Origin: CAITSH01 sp945892985
GTDB lineage: Bacteria > Pseudomonadota > Gammaproteobacteria > Burkholderiales > SG8-39
Reading direction: 5' to 3'
Assembly (NCBI GenBank): GCA_945892985.1
Contig: CAMDDU010000013.1
Coordinates: 1-64,000 of the forward strand
DNA length: 64,000 nt
Position numbers and translations under genes: made by a program. Under the pieces are notes generated by a model. The model made no database searches. It was not told where the DNA came from and worked only from the letters and a program-made list of their open reading frames with translations. Numbering within the stretch: position 1 is the first letter of the stretch; every line of letters starts with the position of its first letter. Positions 56,101-64,000 of this stretch are shown piece after piece.

Positions 56101-56181
56101 GCGATAATCTGCCGGTCTTGAAATTGCGTGAAGGGCCCCGCCGCCCCGATTCGGCGTGAATCCTGTTCAGAGGCTAGAAAA

Positions 56182-57156
56182 ATGACTTTGTTGCTCCGTT
56201 ACGCTGCCTGTTGCGCCATGGTCGCTGGGCTTGCGCTGCCCCACGGGGCGGCGGCGCAGGCCAGCTGGCCGTCCAAGCCGGTGCGCATCGTTGTTCCGTA
56301 CGCGCCCGGAGGCATCACCGACACGGTTGCGCGCCTTGCCGCGCCGAAAATCCAGGAAGCCATCGGTCAGCCGGTGCTCATTGAGAACAAGCTCGGCAAT
56401 GGCGGCGCCCTTGCCACCGAATACGTCGCCAGGAGCGCACCCGACGGGTACACGATTCTGATGGGTTCGGCTGCGCCGCAGACGTTGAACCAGTACATAC
56501 AGACCCTGGGCTACGACGGTCTCAAGGACTTCGTACCGATCACGCTCATCAACACCAACCCACTGGTGCTGCTGGTCAACCCCGGCGTGGCGGCGCAGAA
56601 CCTCAGAGAATTGATTGCACTTGCCCGGGCCCAGCCCGGAAAGCTCAACTTTGCAGGTGCCGGCGGCCTTACCCAGTTCAGCGGTGAAATTTTCAAGTAT
56701 ATGGCGGGCCTTGACGTGGTCTACATTCCCTACAAGGGTGGTGCGCCCGCGACCGCCGCCGCAGTGGCCGGCGACGCGCAAATCACGTTTGCAAATTACT
56801 CGGACGCGCTGCCCCAGATGCGCGCCGGAAGGCTGCGCGCCCTGGGTATCACCAGCAGCAGGCGCTTTGCGCAATCGCCCGAAGTGCCGACGATCGCAGA
56901 GGCTGGCGTTCCGGGCTACGCGGTCGATTCGTGGAACGGTCTGTTTGCACCAGCAGGCACGCCCCCGGAGATTGTCAGTCGCATCGCGCTTGCCGTACAA
57001 CAGGGATTCAAGGATCCGGTCCTCAGGAAGCGCATGGAAGATATCGGCGCCACGCCCGTCGGTGATTCGCCCGAGCAGTTTCGCGCCTTTGTCCAGGCCG
57101 AGCAGCAAAAATGGGGCAACTTTGTAAAACAGACTGGCATCAAGGTCGAACAGTAG
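56182..57156 (+). CDS. Bug/TctC family receptor of the HpaB-UbiD cluster
   Basis: 324 residues from the ATG at 56182, which starts a signal peptide (MTLLLRYAACCAMVAGLALP) with cleavage near AAAQ. Bug motifs: WPSKPVRIVVPYAPGGITDTVARLA, LIENKLGNGGALATEYVARSAPDGYTILMG, YKGGAPATAAAVAGDAQITF. It is likely to bind an aromatic or dicarboxylic acid that the neighbouring oxygenase and decarboxylase act on. 26 bp upstream of ubiD. Confidence 0.92.
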   Translation: MTLLLRYAACCAMVAGLALPHGAAAQASWPSKPVRIVVPYAPGGITDTVARLAAPKIQEAIGQPVLIENKLGNGGALATEYVARSAPDGYTILMGSAAPQTLNQYIQTLGYDGLKDFVPITLINTNPLVLLVNPGVAAQNLRELIALARAQPGKLNFAGAGGLTQFSGEIFKYMAGLDVVYIPYKGGAPATAAAVAGDAQITFANYSDALPQMRAGRLRALGITSSRRFAQSPEVPTIAEAGVPGYAVDSWNGLFAPAGTPPEIVSRIALAVQQGFKDPVLRKRMEDIGATPVGDSPEQFRAFVQAEQQKWGNFVKQTGIKVEQ

Positions 57157-57182
57157 CATCTCAAAAATCGCAAAGAAGGCTC

Positions 57183-58604
57183 ATGGACTCCAGCACCCAC
57201 GACGCAATTGACACGAGTTTTCGCGCCGGCATGCGCCGAATGCAGCGGGCGGGCCGCATTCACGCGTTTGCCGGCGAGGTTGATCCGGAATTCCAGATCG
57301 CCGGCATGATGAAAAAGCTCGATGGCGGGCCGGCCTTGCTGTTTCCCCGAGTCAAGGGTCACAGCATGGCGGTGCTTGGCAACATCCTGTCGTGCCGGGA
57401 AAACTGCGAAGCGGCGTTCGGCACCGACTACCGCGGCATCCGAACATTTGTCGCGCGCGCACTAGGCAATCCGGTAGCGCCGGTGCTGGTTGCCGCAGCG
57501 CCGGTGCATGAGAACATCATTCGTCCAGGTGAGCGCGCGGATTTCGACATTGGCCGTATCCTGCCGGTGCTGCGCCACACCGACGGGGACAGCGGCCGCT
57601 TCATCACCGCCGGTATTGTGGTTGTGCGCGACCCCGAGACGGGTGTGTACAACGCGTCCTATCACCGCCTGCAACTCATCGGGCCGCAACGCACCGGTAT
57701 AAAACTCGATTTTGGCCGCCATTTGCGCGCCGCGTATGAGCGCGCGCAAGCGCTGGGCAAGCCCCTTGCCATCGCCGTGTGCATCGGCACCGACCTTGCG
57801 GTGCATTACACGGCGGCCACCATGGGTGCGCAAATGCCGGAGTCCGCTGACGAACTGGCGATTGCCGGCGGTCTGCGCGGGTCGCCTGTTCCTGTGGTGC
57901 AGGGGGTGACCCAGGACTTGTACTATCCGGCCGAGACCGAAATCGTGCTCGAGGGCGTGCTCCTGCCCGAGGCAATCGTGCGCGAGGGCCCGTTCGGCGA
58001 GTTTGTCGGCTATCTGTCGCCCGAGGGTGACGCGCCGGTGTTCGAGATCACCGCGATCGCACACCGCAATGATGCCATCTATCATGCGATAAACGGGGTC
58101 GGTCGCGAAACCATCATGCTGCGCAAATACGTGTTGGAGGCGAGCCTGCTCAAGGCGCTGCAGGCGGGGACCCCGATCGTGCGGGACGTGGAGATGACCG
58201 CCGGCGGCCTGCACCGTTTTCACGCCGTGATCAGCGTTAAAAAAACCAATGCGCAGCAAGAGGGCTTGCAGCGCAACGCCATCCTCGCGGCCTTTGGCAC
58301 GCTGAAGGACCTTGACCTGGTGATCGCGGTGGACGAGGACATCGACATCCAGGACCCGTACGATGTTGAATACGCGCTGGCGATGCGCATGGAGGCCAGT
58401 CGCGATTTGTTCATTGTTCCGGGTGCCCGTTCGCACGAATATGTGCGGGTGAGCGATAACGGCATACGCGCCAAAGTCGGCATCGACGCCACGGTGCCGT
58501 TTGAAGAACGCTCGCGCTTCGAACGCGCGCCGTTCAGGGTGGTCGAGGTGTCGGCTGACGCATTTACGACCGACGGCCCGGCCTCCGTTGCCTGGCTCGC
58601 CTAG
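57183..58604 (+). CDS. UbiD family decarboxylase
   Basis: 473 residues from the ATG at 57183 (GAAGG before it); a frame to 57111 runs into the TctC gene. UbiD fold: LLFPRVKGHSMAVLGNILSCRENCEAAFGT, the prFMN-binding GIVVVRDPETGVYNASYHRLQLIG, and the catalytic segment EAIVREGPFGEFVGYLSPEG with the Glu pair of the E-R-E triad. UbiD enzymes use prenylated FMN to decarboxylate or carboxylate aromatic or unsaturated acids. UbiX, which makes the cofactor, is not here. Confidence 0.94.
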   Translation: MDSSTHDAIDTSFRAGMRRMQRAGRIHAFAGEVDPEFQIAGMMKKLDGGPALLFPRVKGHSMAVLGNILSCRENCEAAFGTDYRGIRTFVARALGNPVAPVLVAAAPVHENIIRPGERADFDIGRILPVLRHTDGDSGRFITAGIVVVRDPETGVYNASYHRLQLIGPQRTGIKLDFGRHLRAAYERAQALGKPLAIAVCIGTDLAVHYTAATMGAQMPESADELAIAGGLRGSPVPVVQGVTQDLYYPAETEIVLEGVLLPEAIVREGPFGEFVGYLSPEGDAPVFEITAIAHRNDAIYHAINGVGRETIMLRKYVLEASLLKALQAGTPIVRDVEMTAGGLHRFHAVISVKKTNAQQEGLQRNAILAAFGTLKDLDLVIAVDEDIDIQDPYDVEYALAMRMEASRDLFIVPGARSHEYVRVSDNGIRAKVGIDATVPFEERSRFERAPFRVVEVSADAFTTDGPASVAWLA

Positions 58605-58729
58605 GCGGGGACGCTGTTGCACCCATGCGTTCGGGCAGAGGTTTGTGTGGTGCCGAAAATGCGCGGGCGTCGCGCCAGTTTAGGTAGAATGGCGAGCTGA
58701 ATTTCATCGTTTCACCCGAGGAGAGTGCC

Positions 58730-59944
58730 ATGCAAAAGAAGTCCTTCGACCGACGTCAATTTATCGCGGCAACGGCCGCCACCGGAGTCGCCGCCGGATT
58801 GGCCGGGTTTCCGGCCATCGTTCGTGCCCAGTCGGCAAAAATCAAAGTTGGCCTGATGCTGCCATACACCGGAACGTTCGCGCCGCTGGGCGTTGCCATC
58901 GAGAACGGCTTCCGCCTCGCGCTGCAAGAGTCGGGCGGAAAATTTGCCGGCCGCGAAATCGAATTCTCCAAGGTCGATGACGAATCGGACCCGGCCAAGG
59001 CCACCGACAACGTCAACAAACTGGTGACGCGCGACAAGGTCGACATGCTGCTGGGCACCGTGCACTCTGGCGTCGCGGCGGGCATGATTCGCGTTACCCG
59101 TGAAGCGGGCACGCTGCATATAATTCCCAACGCCGGCTTTGCGCCAGTCACCGGGCCGCTTTGTTCGCCGAACATTTTCCGCGCTTCGTTCTCCAACTGG
59201 CAGTCGGGTTTTGCGATGGGCTCGGTCATGGCAAAGCGTCCCAATGTCAAGAACGTCGTCACCCTGTCCTGGCGTTACGCCGCAGGCGAGGAATGCGTAA
59301 AGGGTTTCAAGGACGCTTTCCTCAAGGCTTCGGGCAAGAGCATCGTCAAGGAATTGTGGATTCCCTTCCCGAACGTTGAGTTCCAGGCGCTGCTCACTGA
59401 AATTGCCTCAATCAAGCCCGATGCGGTCTTTTCCTTCTTTGCCGGCGCGGGCGCTGGTAAATACCTCAAGGATTATGCCCAGTCCGGTCTGATGAAAACG
59501 GTGCCACTGGTCGGCCCGGGCTTTCTCACCGACGGCGTGCTCGAGGGCCTGGGCGGTGCGGCCGAGGGTGTCGAGACGGCGCTGCACTACGGTGACGGCA
59601 TCGAGACACCGAAGAACAAGGCCTTCCGCCTGTCCTATGCCAAGACCTTCAAGATGCAGCCGGACGTCTACGCTGTGGCCGGCTATGACTCGGGCCTGCT
59701 GTTTGCCGCCGGCCTTGCCGCCGTTAAGGGTGACATGTCGAAAAAGGCCGAGATGATCAAGGCGATGGAAAAAGCCAAGATCGACAGCCCGCGCGGCGCA
59801 TGGACACTTTCCAAGGCGCATAACCCGATTCAGGACCATTACCTGCGCAAGGTGCGCGGCAACGAGAACCGCGTGAGCGAGATCGCGGTCAAGGCGCTCG
59901 ACGATGATCCGAGCATGATTGCTGCGTGCAAAATGCCTGCTTGA
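58730..59944 (+). CDS. Liv-type ABC transporter substrate-binding protein
   Basis: 404 residues. It has a long leader MQKKSFDRRQFIAATAATGV...AIVRAQ with a DRRQFI motif close to a twin-arginine signal. The mature domain follows the Leu/Ile/Val-binding fold: IKVGLMLPYTGTFAPLGVAIENGFRLALQESGGKFAGREIEF, DPAKATDNVNKLVTRDKVDMLLGTVHSGVAAGM and GYDSGLLFAAGLAAVKGDM. Proteins of this sort import aromatic acids in betaproteobacteria. It heads the cluster with livHMGF; a GC-rich hairpin lies between it and livH. Confidence 0.92.
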   Translation: MQKKSFDRRQFIAATAATGVAAGLAGFPAIVRAQSAKIKVGLMLPYTGTFAPLGVAIENGFRLALQESGGKFAGREIEFSKVDDESDPAKATDNVNKLVTRDKVDMLLGTVHSGVAAGMIRVTREAGTLHIIPNAGFAPVTGPLCSPNIFRASFSNWQSGFAMGSVMAKRPNVKNVVTLSWRYAAGEECVKGFKDAFLKASGKSIVKELWIPFPNVEFQALLTEIASIKPDAVFSFFAGAGAGKYLKDYAQSGLMKTVPLVGPGFLTDGVLEGLGGAAEGVETALHYGDGIETPKNKAFRLSYAKTFKMQPDVYAVAGYDSGLLFAAGLAAVKGDMSKKAEMIKAMEKAKIDSPRGAWTLSKAHNPIQDHYLRKVRGNENRVSEIAVKALDDDPSMIAACKMPA

Positions 59945-60029
59945 GGCGGGGAATGGGAAACGGTGAATGGGAAATAAGGAATAGGAATCGGTGAAGGGCT
60001 AACGGCGTCAGACCGGGGTCCGAGAGAGC

Positions 60030-60058
60030 AGGGCCGGCGTCAGCCGGCCTTCGCTTTT
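60030..60058 (+). terminator. Hairpin with T-rich tail between the binding protein and livH
   Basis: GGCCGGC-GTCA-GCCGGCC forms a 7-bp GC stem followed by TTCGCTTTT. It may partly end transcription and so raise the amount of binding protein relative to permease. Flanking bases also include GAATGGGAA repeats (59951, 59965) inverted as TTCCCATTC at 60064. Confidence 0.5.
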
Positions 60059-60116
60059 ACGAATTCCCATTCGTCATTTCCCACTTCCCATTTTTCATTC
60101 ACCGCGCACCCCAAAA

Positions 60117-61013
60117 ATGGACTTCAACATCTTCCTGATCCAGTTGCTCAACGGCGTCCAGTACGGGCTGCTGCTGTTCCTGGTGTCCAGCGGCCTGACG
60201 CTGGTGTTCGGCATTATGGGCATCATCAACGTCGCCCACGGCAGTTTTTACATGATCGGCGCCTACCTCGCCTGGTCGCTTGCGGGGCAAGTGGGCAGCT
60301 TCTGGCTCGCCCTGCCGCTGGCGATCGCACTGTCTGTGCTCATCGGCCTGCTGCTCGAATGGCTGGTGGTGCGCTGGTTGTACAAGCGCGACCACCTTTA
60401 CCAGGTTTTGTGCACCTACGGGCTTATCCTGGTTTTCGAGGAATTGCGCAGCGTGCTGTGGGGTGACGATGTGCGCAGTCTGCCGGTGCCCGACATCCTC
60501 AATTACTCCATACCGCTGAACGACACGCTGTCCTATCCGGTCTATCGCCTCGGCATCTCGGTGGTCTGCCTTGCCGTCGCGCTGGGACTTTATCTGGTCA
60601 TCCAGAAAACCCGTCTCGGCATGACCATACGCGCCGGAGCCAGCAACCGCGACATGGTGCAGTCCCTGGGTATCAACATCCAGCTTGTGTATCGCGTCGT
60701 CTTTGCCGCGGGCATCGCGCTGGCCGCCTTTGCCGGCATGATCGCCGCGCCGGTGTCGGCGGTGGCACCGGGCATGGGTAACCACGTGCTGATCATCTGC
60801 TTTGTGGTGGTGGTCATAGGCGGCCTCGGTTCGGTCAAGGGCGCGCTGATCGCCTCATTGTTGATCGGCCTGGTGGATACCTTCGGCAAGGTGCTGCATC
60901 TTGAAGTGGCGGGGCTGAAACTGCTGCCCGAGCTGTCGAGCATGACCGTTTATGTGTTGATGGCGGTCATCCTGTTGTGGCGGCCCGAAGGCCTGTTCGG
61001 GAAAAAGTTTTGA
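60117..61013 (+). CDS. livH: Branched-chain-amino-acid-type ABC permease (LivH)
   Basis: 298 residues with about eight hydrophobic helices. LivH hallmarks: LLNGVQYGLLLFLVSSGLTLVFGIMGIINVAHGSFYMIGAYLAW at the start, RAGASNRDMVQSLGINIQLVYRVVFAAGIALAAFAGMIAAP (EAA loop), and VVIGGLGSVKGALIASLLIGLVDTF near the end. It is the first permease gene of the H-M-G-F run and overlaps livM by TTGA. Confidence 0.94.
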   Translation: MDFNIFLIQLLNGVQYGLLLFLVSSGLTLVFGIMGIINVAHGSFYMIGAYLAWSLAGQVGSFWLALPLAIALSVLIGLLLEWLVVRWLYKRDHLYQVLCTYGLILVFEELRSVLWGDDVRSLPVPDILNYSIPLNDTLSYPVYRLGISVVCLAVALGLYLVIQKTRLGMTIRAGASNRDMVQSLGINIQLVYRVVFAAGIALAAFAGMIAAPVSAVAPGMGNHVLIICFVVVVIGGLGSVKGALIASLLIGLVDTFGKVLHLEVAGLKLLPELSSMTVYVLMAVILLWRPEGLFGKKF

Positions 61014-62035
61014 ACAGCGCACGTCCAAACCCAAGCGCGAGCGTGCAGGGCCAGGGCGCTTATGCCGGCCTCGTCGTGTTGGCGGTCGTGCTGCTCGCCT
61101 TGGCGCTGGTGCCGCACCTGGTCGAGAAATTCTATGTGCAGTTTTTCGCCAAGATACTGATCATGGGCATCTTCGCCATGAGCCTGGATTTGCTGCTCGG
61201 TTATACCGGCCTGGTCTCCTTCGGTCATGCCGCTTTTTACGGCGTCGCGGGTTATGCGCTGGCGCTGCTCACGCCGCAATACCAGGCGGCGAACTTCTGG
61301 ACATCGTTTCCTTTGGCCATCGCGGCGAGCGGCTTGGTCGCGCTGCTCATCGGCTTTTTTGTCGTGCGCATGCAGGGCATTTATTTCATCATGGTGACGC
61401 TCGCATTCGCGCAGATGCTGTTCTTTTTATTTTATGACACCAAGATCGCCGGCGGCAACGACGGCATTTATATCGACATGCGGCCGGTGGCGAAAATCGG
61501 CGACTGGCAGCCTTTTAATCTCGATAATTTCACCCACGTCTATTACCTTGTGTTGGTGATGTTTGTGGCGGTCTACCTGCTGCTGCGCGTGGTGCTGGCC
61601 TCGCCCTTTGGCCGCGTCCTTGCCGGCATCAAGGCCAACGAGCACCGCATGAACTCGCTCGGCTACGCCACCTTTGGTTACAAGCTTGCGTGTTTCGTGC
61701 TCGCCGGTGCCACGGCCGGTGTGGCCGGTTATCTCGCGGCGGTGCAGTTCGGGGTGGTCAACCCGGAAATGATGGGCTGGCATTTGTCCGGTGCGGTGAT
61801 GATGATGGTCATCCTGGGCGGCATGGGTACCTTGCGCGGACCCATCATCGGCGCGGCGGTGTGGATGCTGCTCGAACTGTGGTTTCAGGGCCTGACCAAG
61901 CACTGGCATTTGCTCATGGGCGGGTTCATCGTTCTGACCTCCATCATGCTGCCGGAGGGGCTGGTTGGACTGTTTTCGGGCCTGGTGCGGCGCCTGCTTG
62001 GCAAGCACAGGCCGGGCAGCGGGGGGCGGGCGTGA
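61010..62035 (+). CDS. livM: Branched-chain-amino-acid-type ABC permease (LivM)
   Basis: 341 residues if started at the TTG at 61010, which overlaps the livH stop as TTGA. An ATG at 60977 would overlap livH by 37 bp and add only polar residues. Body: KILIMGIFAMSLDLLLGYTGLVSFGHAAFYGVAGYALALL, RVVLASPFGRVLAGIKANEHRMNSLGYATFGYKLACFVLAGATAGVAGYLAAV, ILGGMGTLRGPIIGAAVW, all typical of LivM. The rare TTG start may lower its translation and is coupled to livH. Confidence 0.92.
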   Translation: MNSARPNPSASVQGQGAYAGLVVLAVVLLALALVPHLVEKFYVQFFAKILIMGIFAMSLDLLLGYTGLVSFGHAAFYGVAGYALALLTPQYQAANFWTSFPLAIAASGLVALLIGFFVVRMQGIYFIMVTLAFAQMLFFLFYDTKIAGGNDGIYIDMRPVAKIGDWQPFNLDNFTHVYYLVLVMFVAVYLLLRVVLASPFGRVLAGIKANEHRMNSLGYATFGYKLACFVLAGATAGVAGYLAAVQFGVVNPEMMGWHLSGAVMMMVILGGMGTLRGPIIGAAVWMLLELWFQGLTKHWHLLMGGFIVLTSIMLPEGLVGLFSGLVRRLLGKHRPGSGGRA

Positions 62036-62793
62036 AGCAAGCCGTGCTGCGCACCGAGAGGCTGACGCGCCATTTTGGCGGGCTTACTGCCGTCAATGAC
62101 GTGAGCCTCGAGGTCGGCATGGGTCAGGTGCATGCGGTGATCGGCCCCAACGGTGCGGGCAAATCCACGCTCACTAATTTGCTGTCGGGCGACCTGCCGC
62201 CCAGTTCAGGGCGCGTGCTGTTGCGTGGCGAGGACATTACCGGCCTGCCGGCACATCGTATTTCGCAGCGTGGGGTCGGCCGCAGTTACCAGAAGACCAA
62301 TATTTTTTTGCCCTTTACCGTGTTCGAGAATTGCCGCCTCGCGGCGCAGTCGCGGCTGTCCTCGTCCATGCGCTTTTTGCGGCCCGCCACGGCGTATGTC
62401 GAGGTGAACCGTGCCGCGGAGTCGGCCCTCGCGTCGGCGGGCCTGGAGGCGCGCGCCGGTGTGCCGGCGATGACGCTGTCGCACGGTGAGCAGCGTCAGC
62501 TTGAGATCGCCATGACCCTGGCAACGCAGCCTAGCGTGTTGCTGCTCGATGAGCCGCTGGCTGGCATGGGCGCTGATGAGTCGGCGAGCATGGTTGCCCT
62601 GCTGCGCCGCCTGCGTGAAAGTCACGCCATTTTTTTGATTGAGCACGACATGGATGCCGTGTTCAGCCTGGCCGACACGCTTACCGTCATGGTCAATGGC
62701 ACGGTGCTTGAATCGGGCACGCCCGAGCAAATTCGCTCTAGTCCGGCAGTGCAGGAGGCGTATTTGGGTACCGATGAGGTGTTGCATGAATAG
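62032..62793 (+). CDS. livG: ABC transporter ATP-binding protein (LivG)
   Basis: 253 residues from the GTG at 62032, overlapping the livM stop as GTGA; the longer open frame to 61690 lies inside livM. Walker A GPNGAGKST, Q-loop in GVGRSYQKTNIFLPFTVFENC, signature LSHGEQRQLEIAM, Walker B VLLLDEPLAGM, switch His in IFLIEHDMDAV. It pairs with LivF to power the transporter. Followed by a hairpin element, then livF. Confidence 0.95.
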   Translation: MKQAVLRTERLTRHFGGLTAVNDVSLEVGMGQVHAVIGPNGAGKSTLTNLLSGDLPPSSGRVLLRGEDITGLPAHRISQRGVGRSYQKTNIFLPFTVFENCRLAAQSRLSSSMRFLRPATAYVEVNRAAESALASAGLEARAGVPAMTLSHGEQRQLEIAMTLATQPSVLLLDEPLAGMGADESASMVALLRRLRESHAIFLIEHDMDAVFSLADTLTVMVNGTVLESGTPEQIRSSPAVQEAYLGTDEVLHE

Positions 62794-62803
62794 CCCCACT
62801 GTC

Positions 62804-62838
62804 GGCTGGAAAGCCACGCCTGGCGGGCATTTCCAGCC
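62804..62838. repeat. Palindromic hairpin element (second GGCTGGAAA copy)
   Basis: GGCTGGAAA (62804-62812) and TTTCCAGCC (62830-62838) with GCCACGCCTGGCGGGCA inside; the same layout as 28872-28906 with a few changes. Outer stem is perfect at 9 bp; inner stem has two mismatches. It separates livG from livF. Confidence 0.75.
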
Positions 62839-62930
62839 ATTTATTGGTTCCCTCCCCCTTGACGGGGGAGGGGGTGGGTTCGCAGCAGCGCTGACGCAGT
62901 CATGCTTTTCAGCACAAGGACTGTGCCCCA

Positions 62931-63647
62931 ATGAGTGCTGAGCCCCTTCTGCAGGCTCGCGGCTTGCACACTTATTACGGTGCCAGCCACATTTTGCATG
63001 GCGTCGATTTCACCGTTGCGCGCGGTGAGACCGTTGGGCTGATGGGGCGCAACGGCATGGGCAAGAGCACGCTGCTCAAAAGCATGCTTGGCCTGGTGCC
63101 GCCACGAGAGGGCGAAGTCAGCGTCAAGGGCAGGGCGGTGACGGATGCTGCGCCTCACGCCATCGCCCGCATGGGCATCGCCTATGTGCCCGAGGGTCGC
63201 GGCATTTTTCCCAACCTGTCGGTGCGCGAGAACCTGCTGATGGCGGCGAGGCCCGGCGCGGACGGCCAGAACGACTGGACGTTCGAGCGTGTGATGGAAA
63301 CCTTTCCCCGGCTCGCGGAGCGCCTCAGTCACGGCGGTGCGCAGCTGTCGGGCGGTGAGCAGCAAATGCTGACCATAGGTCGCGCGCTGATGACCCATCC
63401 CGACCTGCTGATTCTCGATGAAGCCACCGAAGGTCTTGCACCGCTTATCGCGCGCGAGATCTGGAGCATCGTCAAACGCATCAAGGCAGCGGGGATCGCT
63501 ACCGTCATTGTCGACAAGAACTTCAAGGCCGTTTCCGCGATTTCGGATCGTATCGTCATCCTGGTCAAGGGGGTCGTTGTTTTTGAAGGCGCAAGCGCCG
63601 ATCTGCACGCCCGTCCGGAGTTGCATCGCCAGCATCTGGGCGTGTGA
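62931..63647 (+). CDS. livF: ABC transporter ATP-binding protein (LivF)
   Basis: 238 residues. Start EPLLQARGLHTYYGASHILHGVDFTVARGE, Walker A GRNGMGKST, Q-loop region IAYVPEGRGIFPNLSVRENLLMA (LivF-type), signature LSGGEQQMLTIGRALM, Walker B LLILDEATEGL. The switch His is replaced: the segment ATVIVDKNFKAV has Asp-Lys where many LivF proteins have Glu-Gln/His; this is common in this subfamily. Last gene of the transporter, 137 bp after livG. Confidence 0.95.
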   Translation: MSAEPLLQARGLHTYYGASHILHGVDFTVARGETVGLMGRNGMGKSTLLKSMLGLVPPREGEVSVKGRAVTDAAPHAIARMGIAYVPEGRGIFPNLSVRENLLMAARPGADGQNDWTFERVMETFPRLAERLSHGGAQLSGGEQQMLTIGRALMTHPDLLILDEATEGLAPLIAREIWSIVKRIKAAGIATVIVDKNFKAVSAISDRIVILVKGVVVFEGASADLHARPELHRQHLGV

Positions 63648-63741
63648 GTCTCGCGGCGGGGCGGCAGGGAGAAGTTTTCGGCTGAACAGACGCGCTTGGC
63701 GGGTGTTATTGTTAATGCAGCAGACCGGCACAGGTGGATCG

Positions 63742-63975
63742 ATGAAAATTCCGCGCAAGTTTTACCGGCCCGTCCACGTCGCCGTGCTCACTTCTATGAT
63801 GGTGCTGGTCGTGACCTGTGTCGCGACCCTGGTCAATCGCGGCCTCGCCGATGGATTTGTTCTGAGCTGGCTTACGACCTGGTTGATGTCCTGGCCGACC
63901 GCCTGGGCGACCGCATTGCTGTGGGGGCCGATGGCGAACAAGCTCACCCGCCTTGTCGTCGACGAGCCCGCCTGA
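63742..63975 (+). CDS. DUF2798 small membrane protein
   Basis: 77 residues: MKIPRKFYRPVHVAVLTSMM then a helix, and a second helix WLMSWPTAWATALLWGPMANKLTRLVV. The SWxxAWxxAxLxxPxxxxLTxxLV pattern is that of DUF2798. Function unknown. A GTGGATCG precedes the ATG. It starts 94 bp after livF. Confidence 0.83.
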   Translation: MKIPRKFYRPVHVAVLTSMMVLVVTCVATLVNRGLADGFVLSWLTTWLMSWPTAWATALLWGPMANKLTRLVVDEPA

Positions 63976-63976
63976 G

Positions 63977-64000
63977 ATGCTGCTGCGCATCGAGTCGCTA
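63977..64000 (+). CDS. Possible start of a further gene, cut by the window edge
   Basis: An ATG directly after the DUF2798 stop reads MLLRIESL to the last base of the window. Eight codons are too few to identify it; it may be an unrelated open frame. Confidence 0.25.

Noticed and set aside
60099..60785. Minus-strand frame opposite livH
   Set aside because: Composition is rich in His, Gln and Asp as expected for the antisense of a hydrophobic membrane protein gene.

Overview
The window is GC-rich and gene-dense and looks like a chromosomal segment of a facultatively anaerobic, aromatic-degrading betaproteobacterium (Rhodocyclales or Burkholderiales type). This placement is inferred from gene content: several Bug/TctC solute receptors, a ccoN-O-Q-P-G-H cbb3 oxidase set with an Fnr/HemN module, the box benzoyl-CoA pathway with a BoxR-type (HTH plus shikimate-kinase fold) regulator, and a DctPQM TRAP transporter. 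No rRNA, tRNA, CRISPR array, transposase or phage gene was seen.

Layout. 1-12.7 kb: the end of a TctC receptor, a minus-strand TRAP transporter with an FAD oxidoreductase, a DUF2848 protein and a DUF1445 (D-glutamate cyclase-like) protein, then in the opposite direction a TRAP-receptor-like protein without a signal peptide overlapping a 1208-residue 5-oxoprolinase/hydantoinase fusion. A PYROXD2-like oxidoreductase follows. 12.9-16.3 kb: an unusual coiled-coil/AsmA hybrid membrane protein. 16.4-22.8 kb: housekeeping genes (purL, a PpiC-type foldase, bolA, yciB, msrB). 23-28 kb: a thiol-dioxygenase/crotonase pair, an enolase-superfamily enzyme and two TctC receptors. 28-29 kb: a conserved hypothetical protein with two ExxH motifs.

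29-45 kb is a low-oxygen respiration island: uspA, a TauE/SafE-like protein, hemN, fnr, a frameshifted second usp, ccoH, ccoG, ccoP, ccoQ, ccoO, ccoN, ccoS, ccoI, a DUF2892 protein, a beta-CASP metallohydrolase, a SirB2-like protein and NnrS. Four near-perfect Fnr boxes (TTGAY-N4-RTCAA) lie upstream of usp, ccoN, the DUF2892-ccoI unit and nnrS, so Fnr encoded at 31.7 kb probably controls the island.

45-52.4 kb is an aerobic benzoate (box) locus: boxR-boxC-boxB on the minus strand, and a flavodoxin and benzoate-CoA ligase on the plus strand. The intergenic control region carries four TGCA motifs, one pair as TGCA-N6-TGCA. boxC and boxB are separated by a four-helix-bundle (S23/IVP-like) gene edged by inverted repeats and by a 38-codon ORF that repeats the BoxB N-terminus. 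boxA is not in the window.

52.6-64 kb is a second aromatic-acid-type cluster: GST, MarR regulator with two palindromic operators, cupin, HpaB-family flavin monooxygenase, TctC receptor, UbiD-family decarboxylase and a complete Liv-type ABC importer (binding protein, H, M, G, F), followed by a DUF2798 membrane protein.
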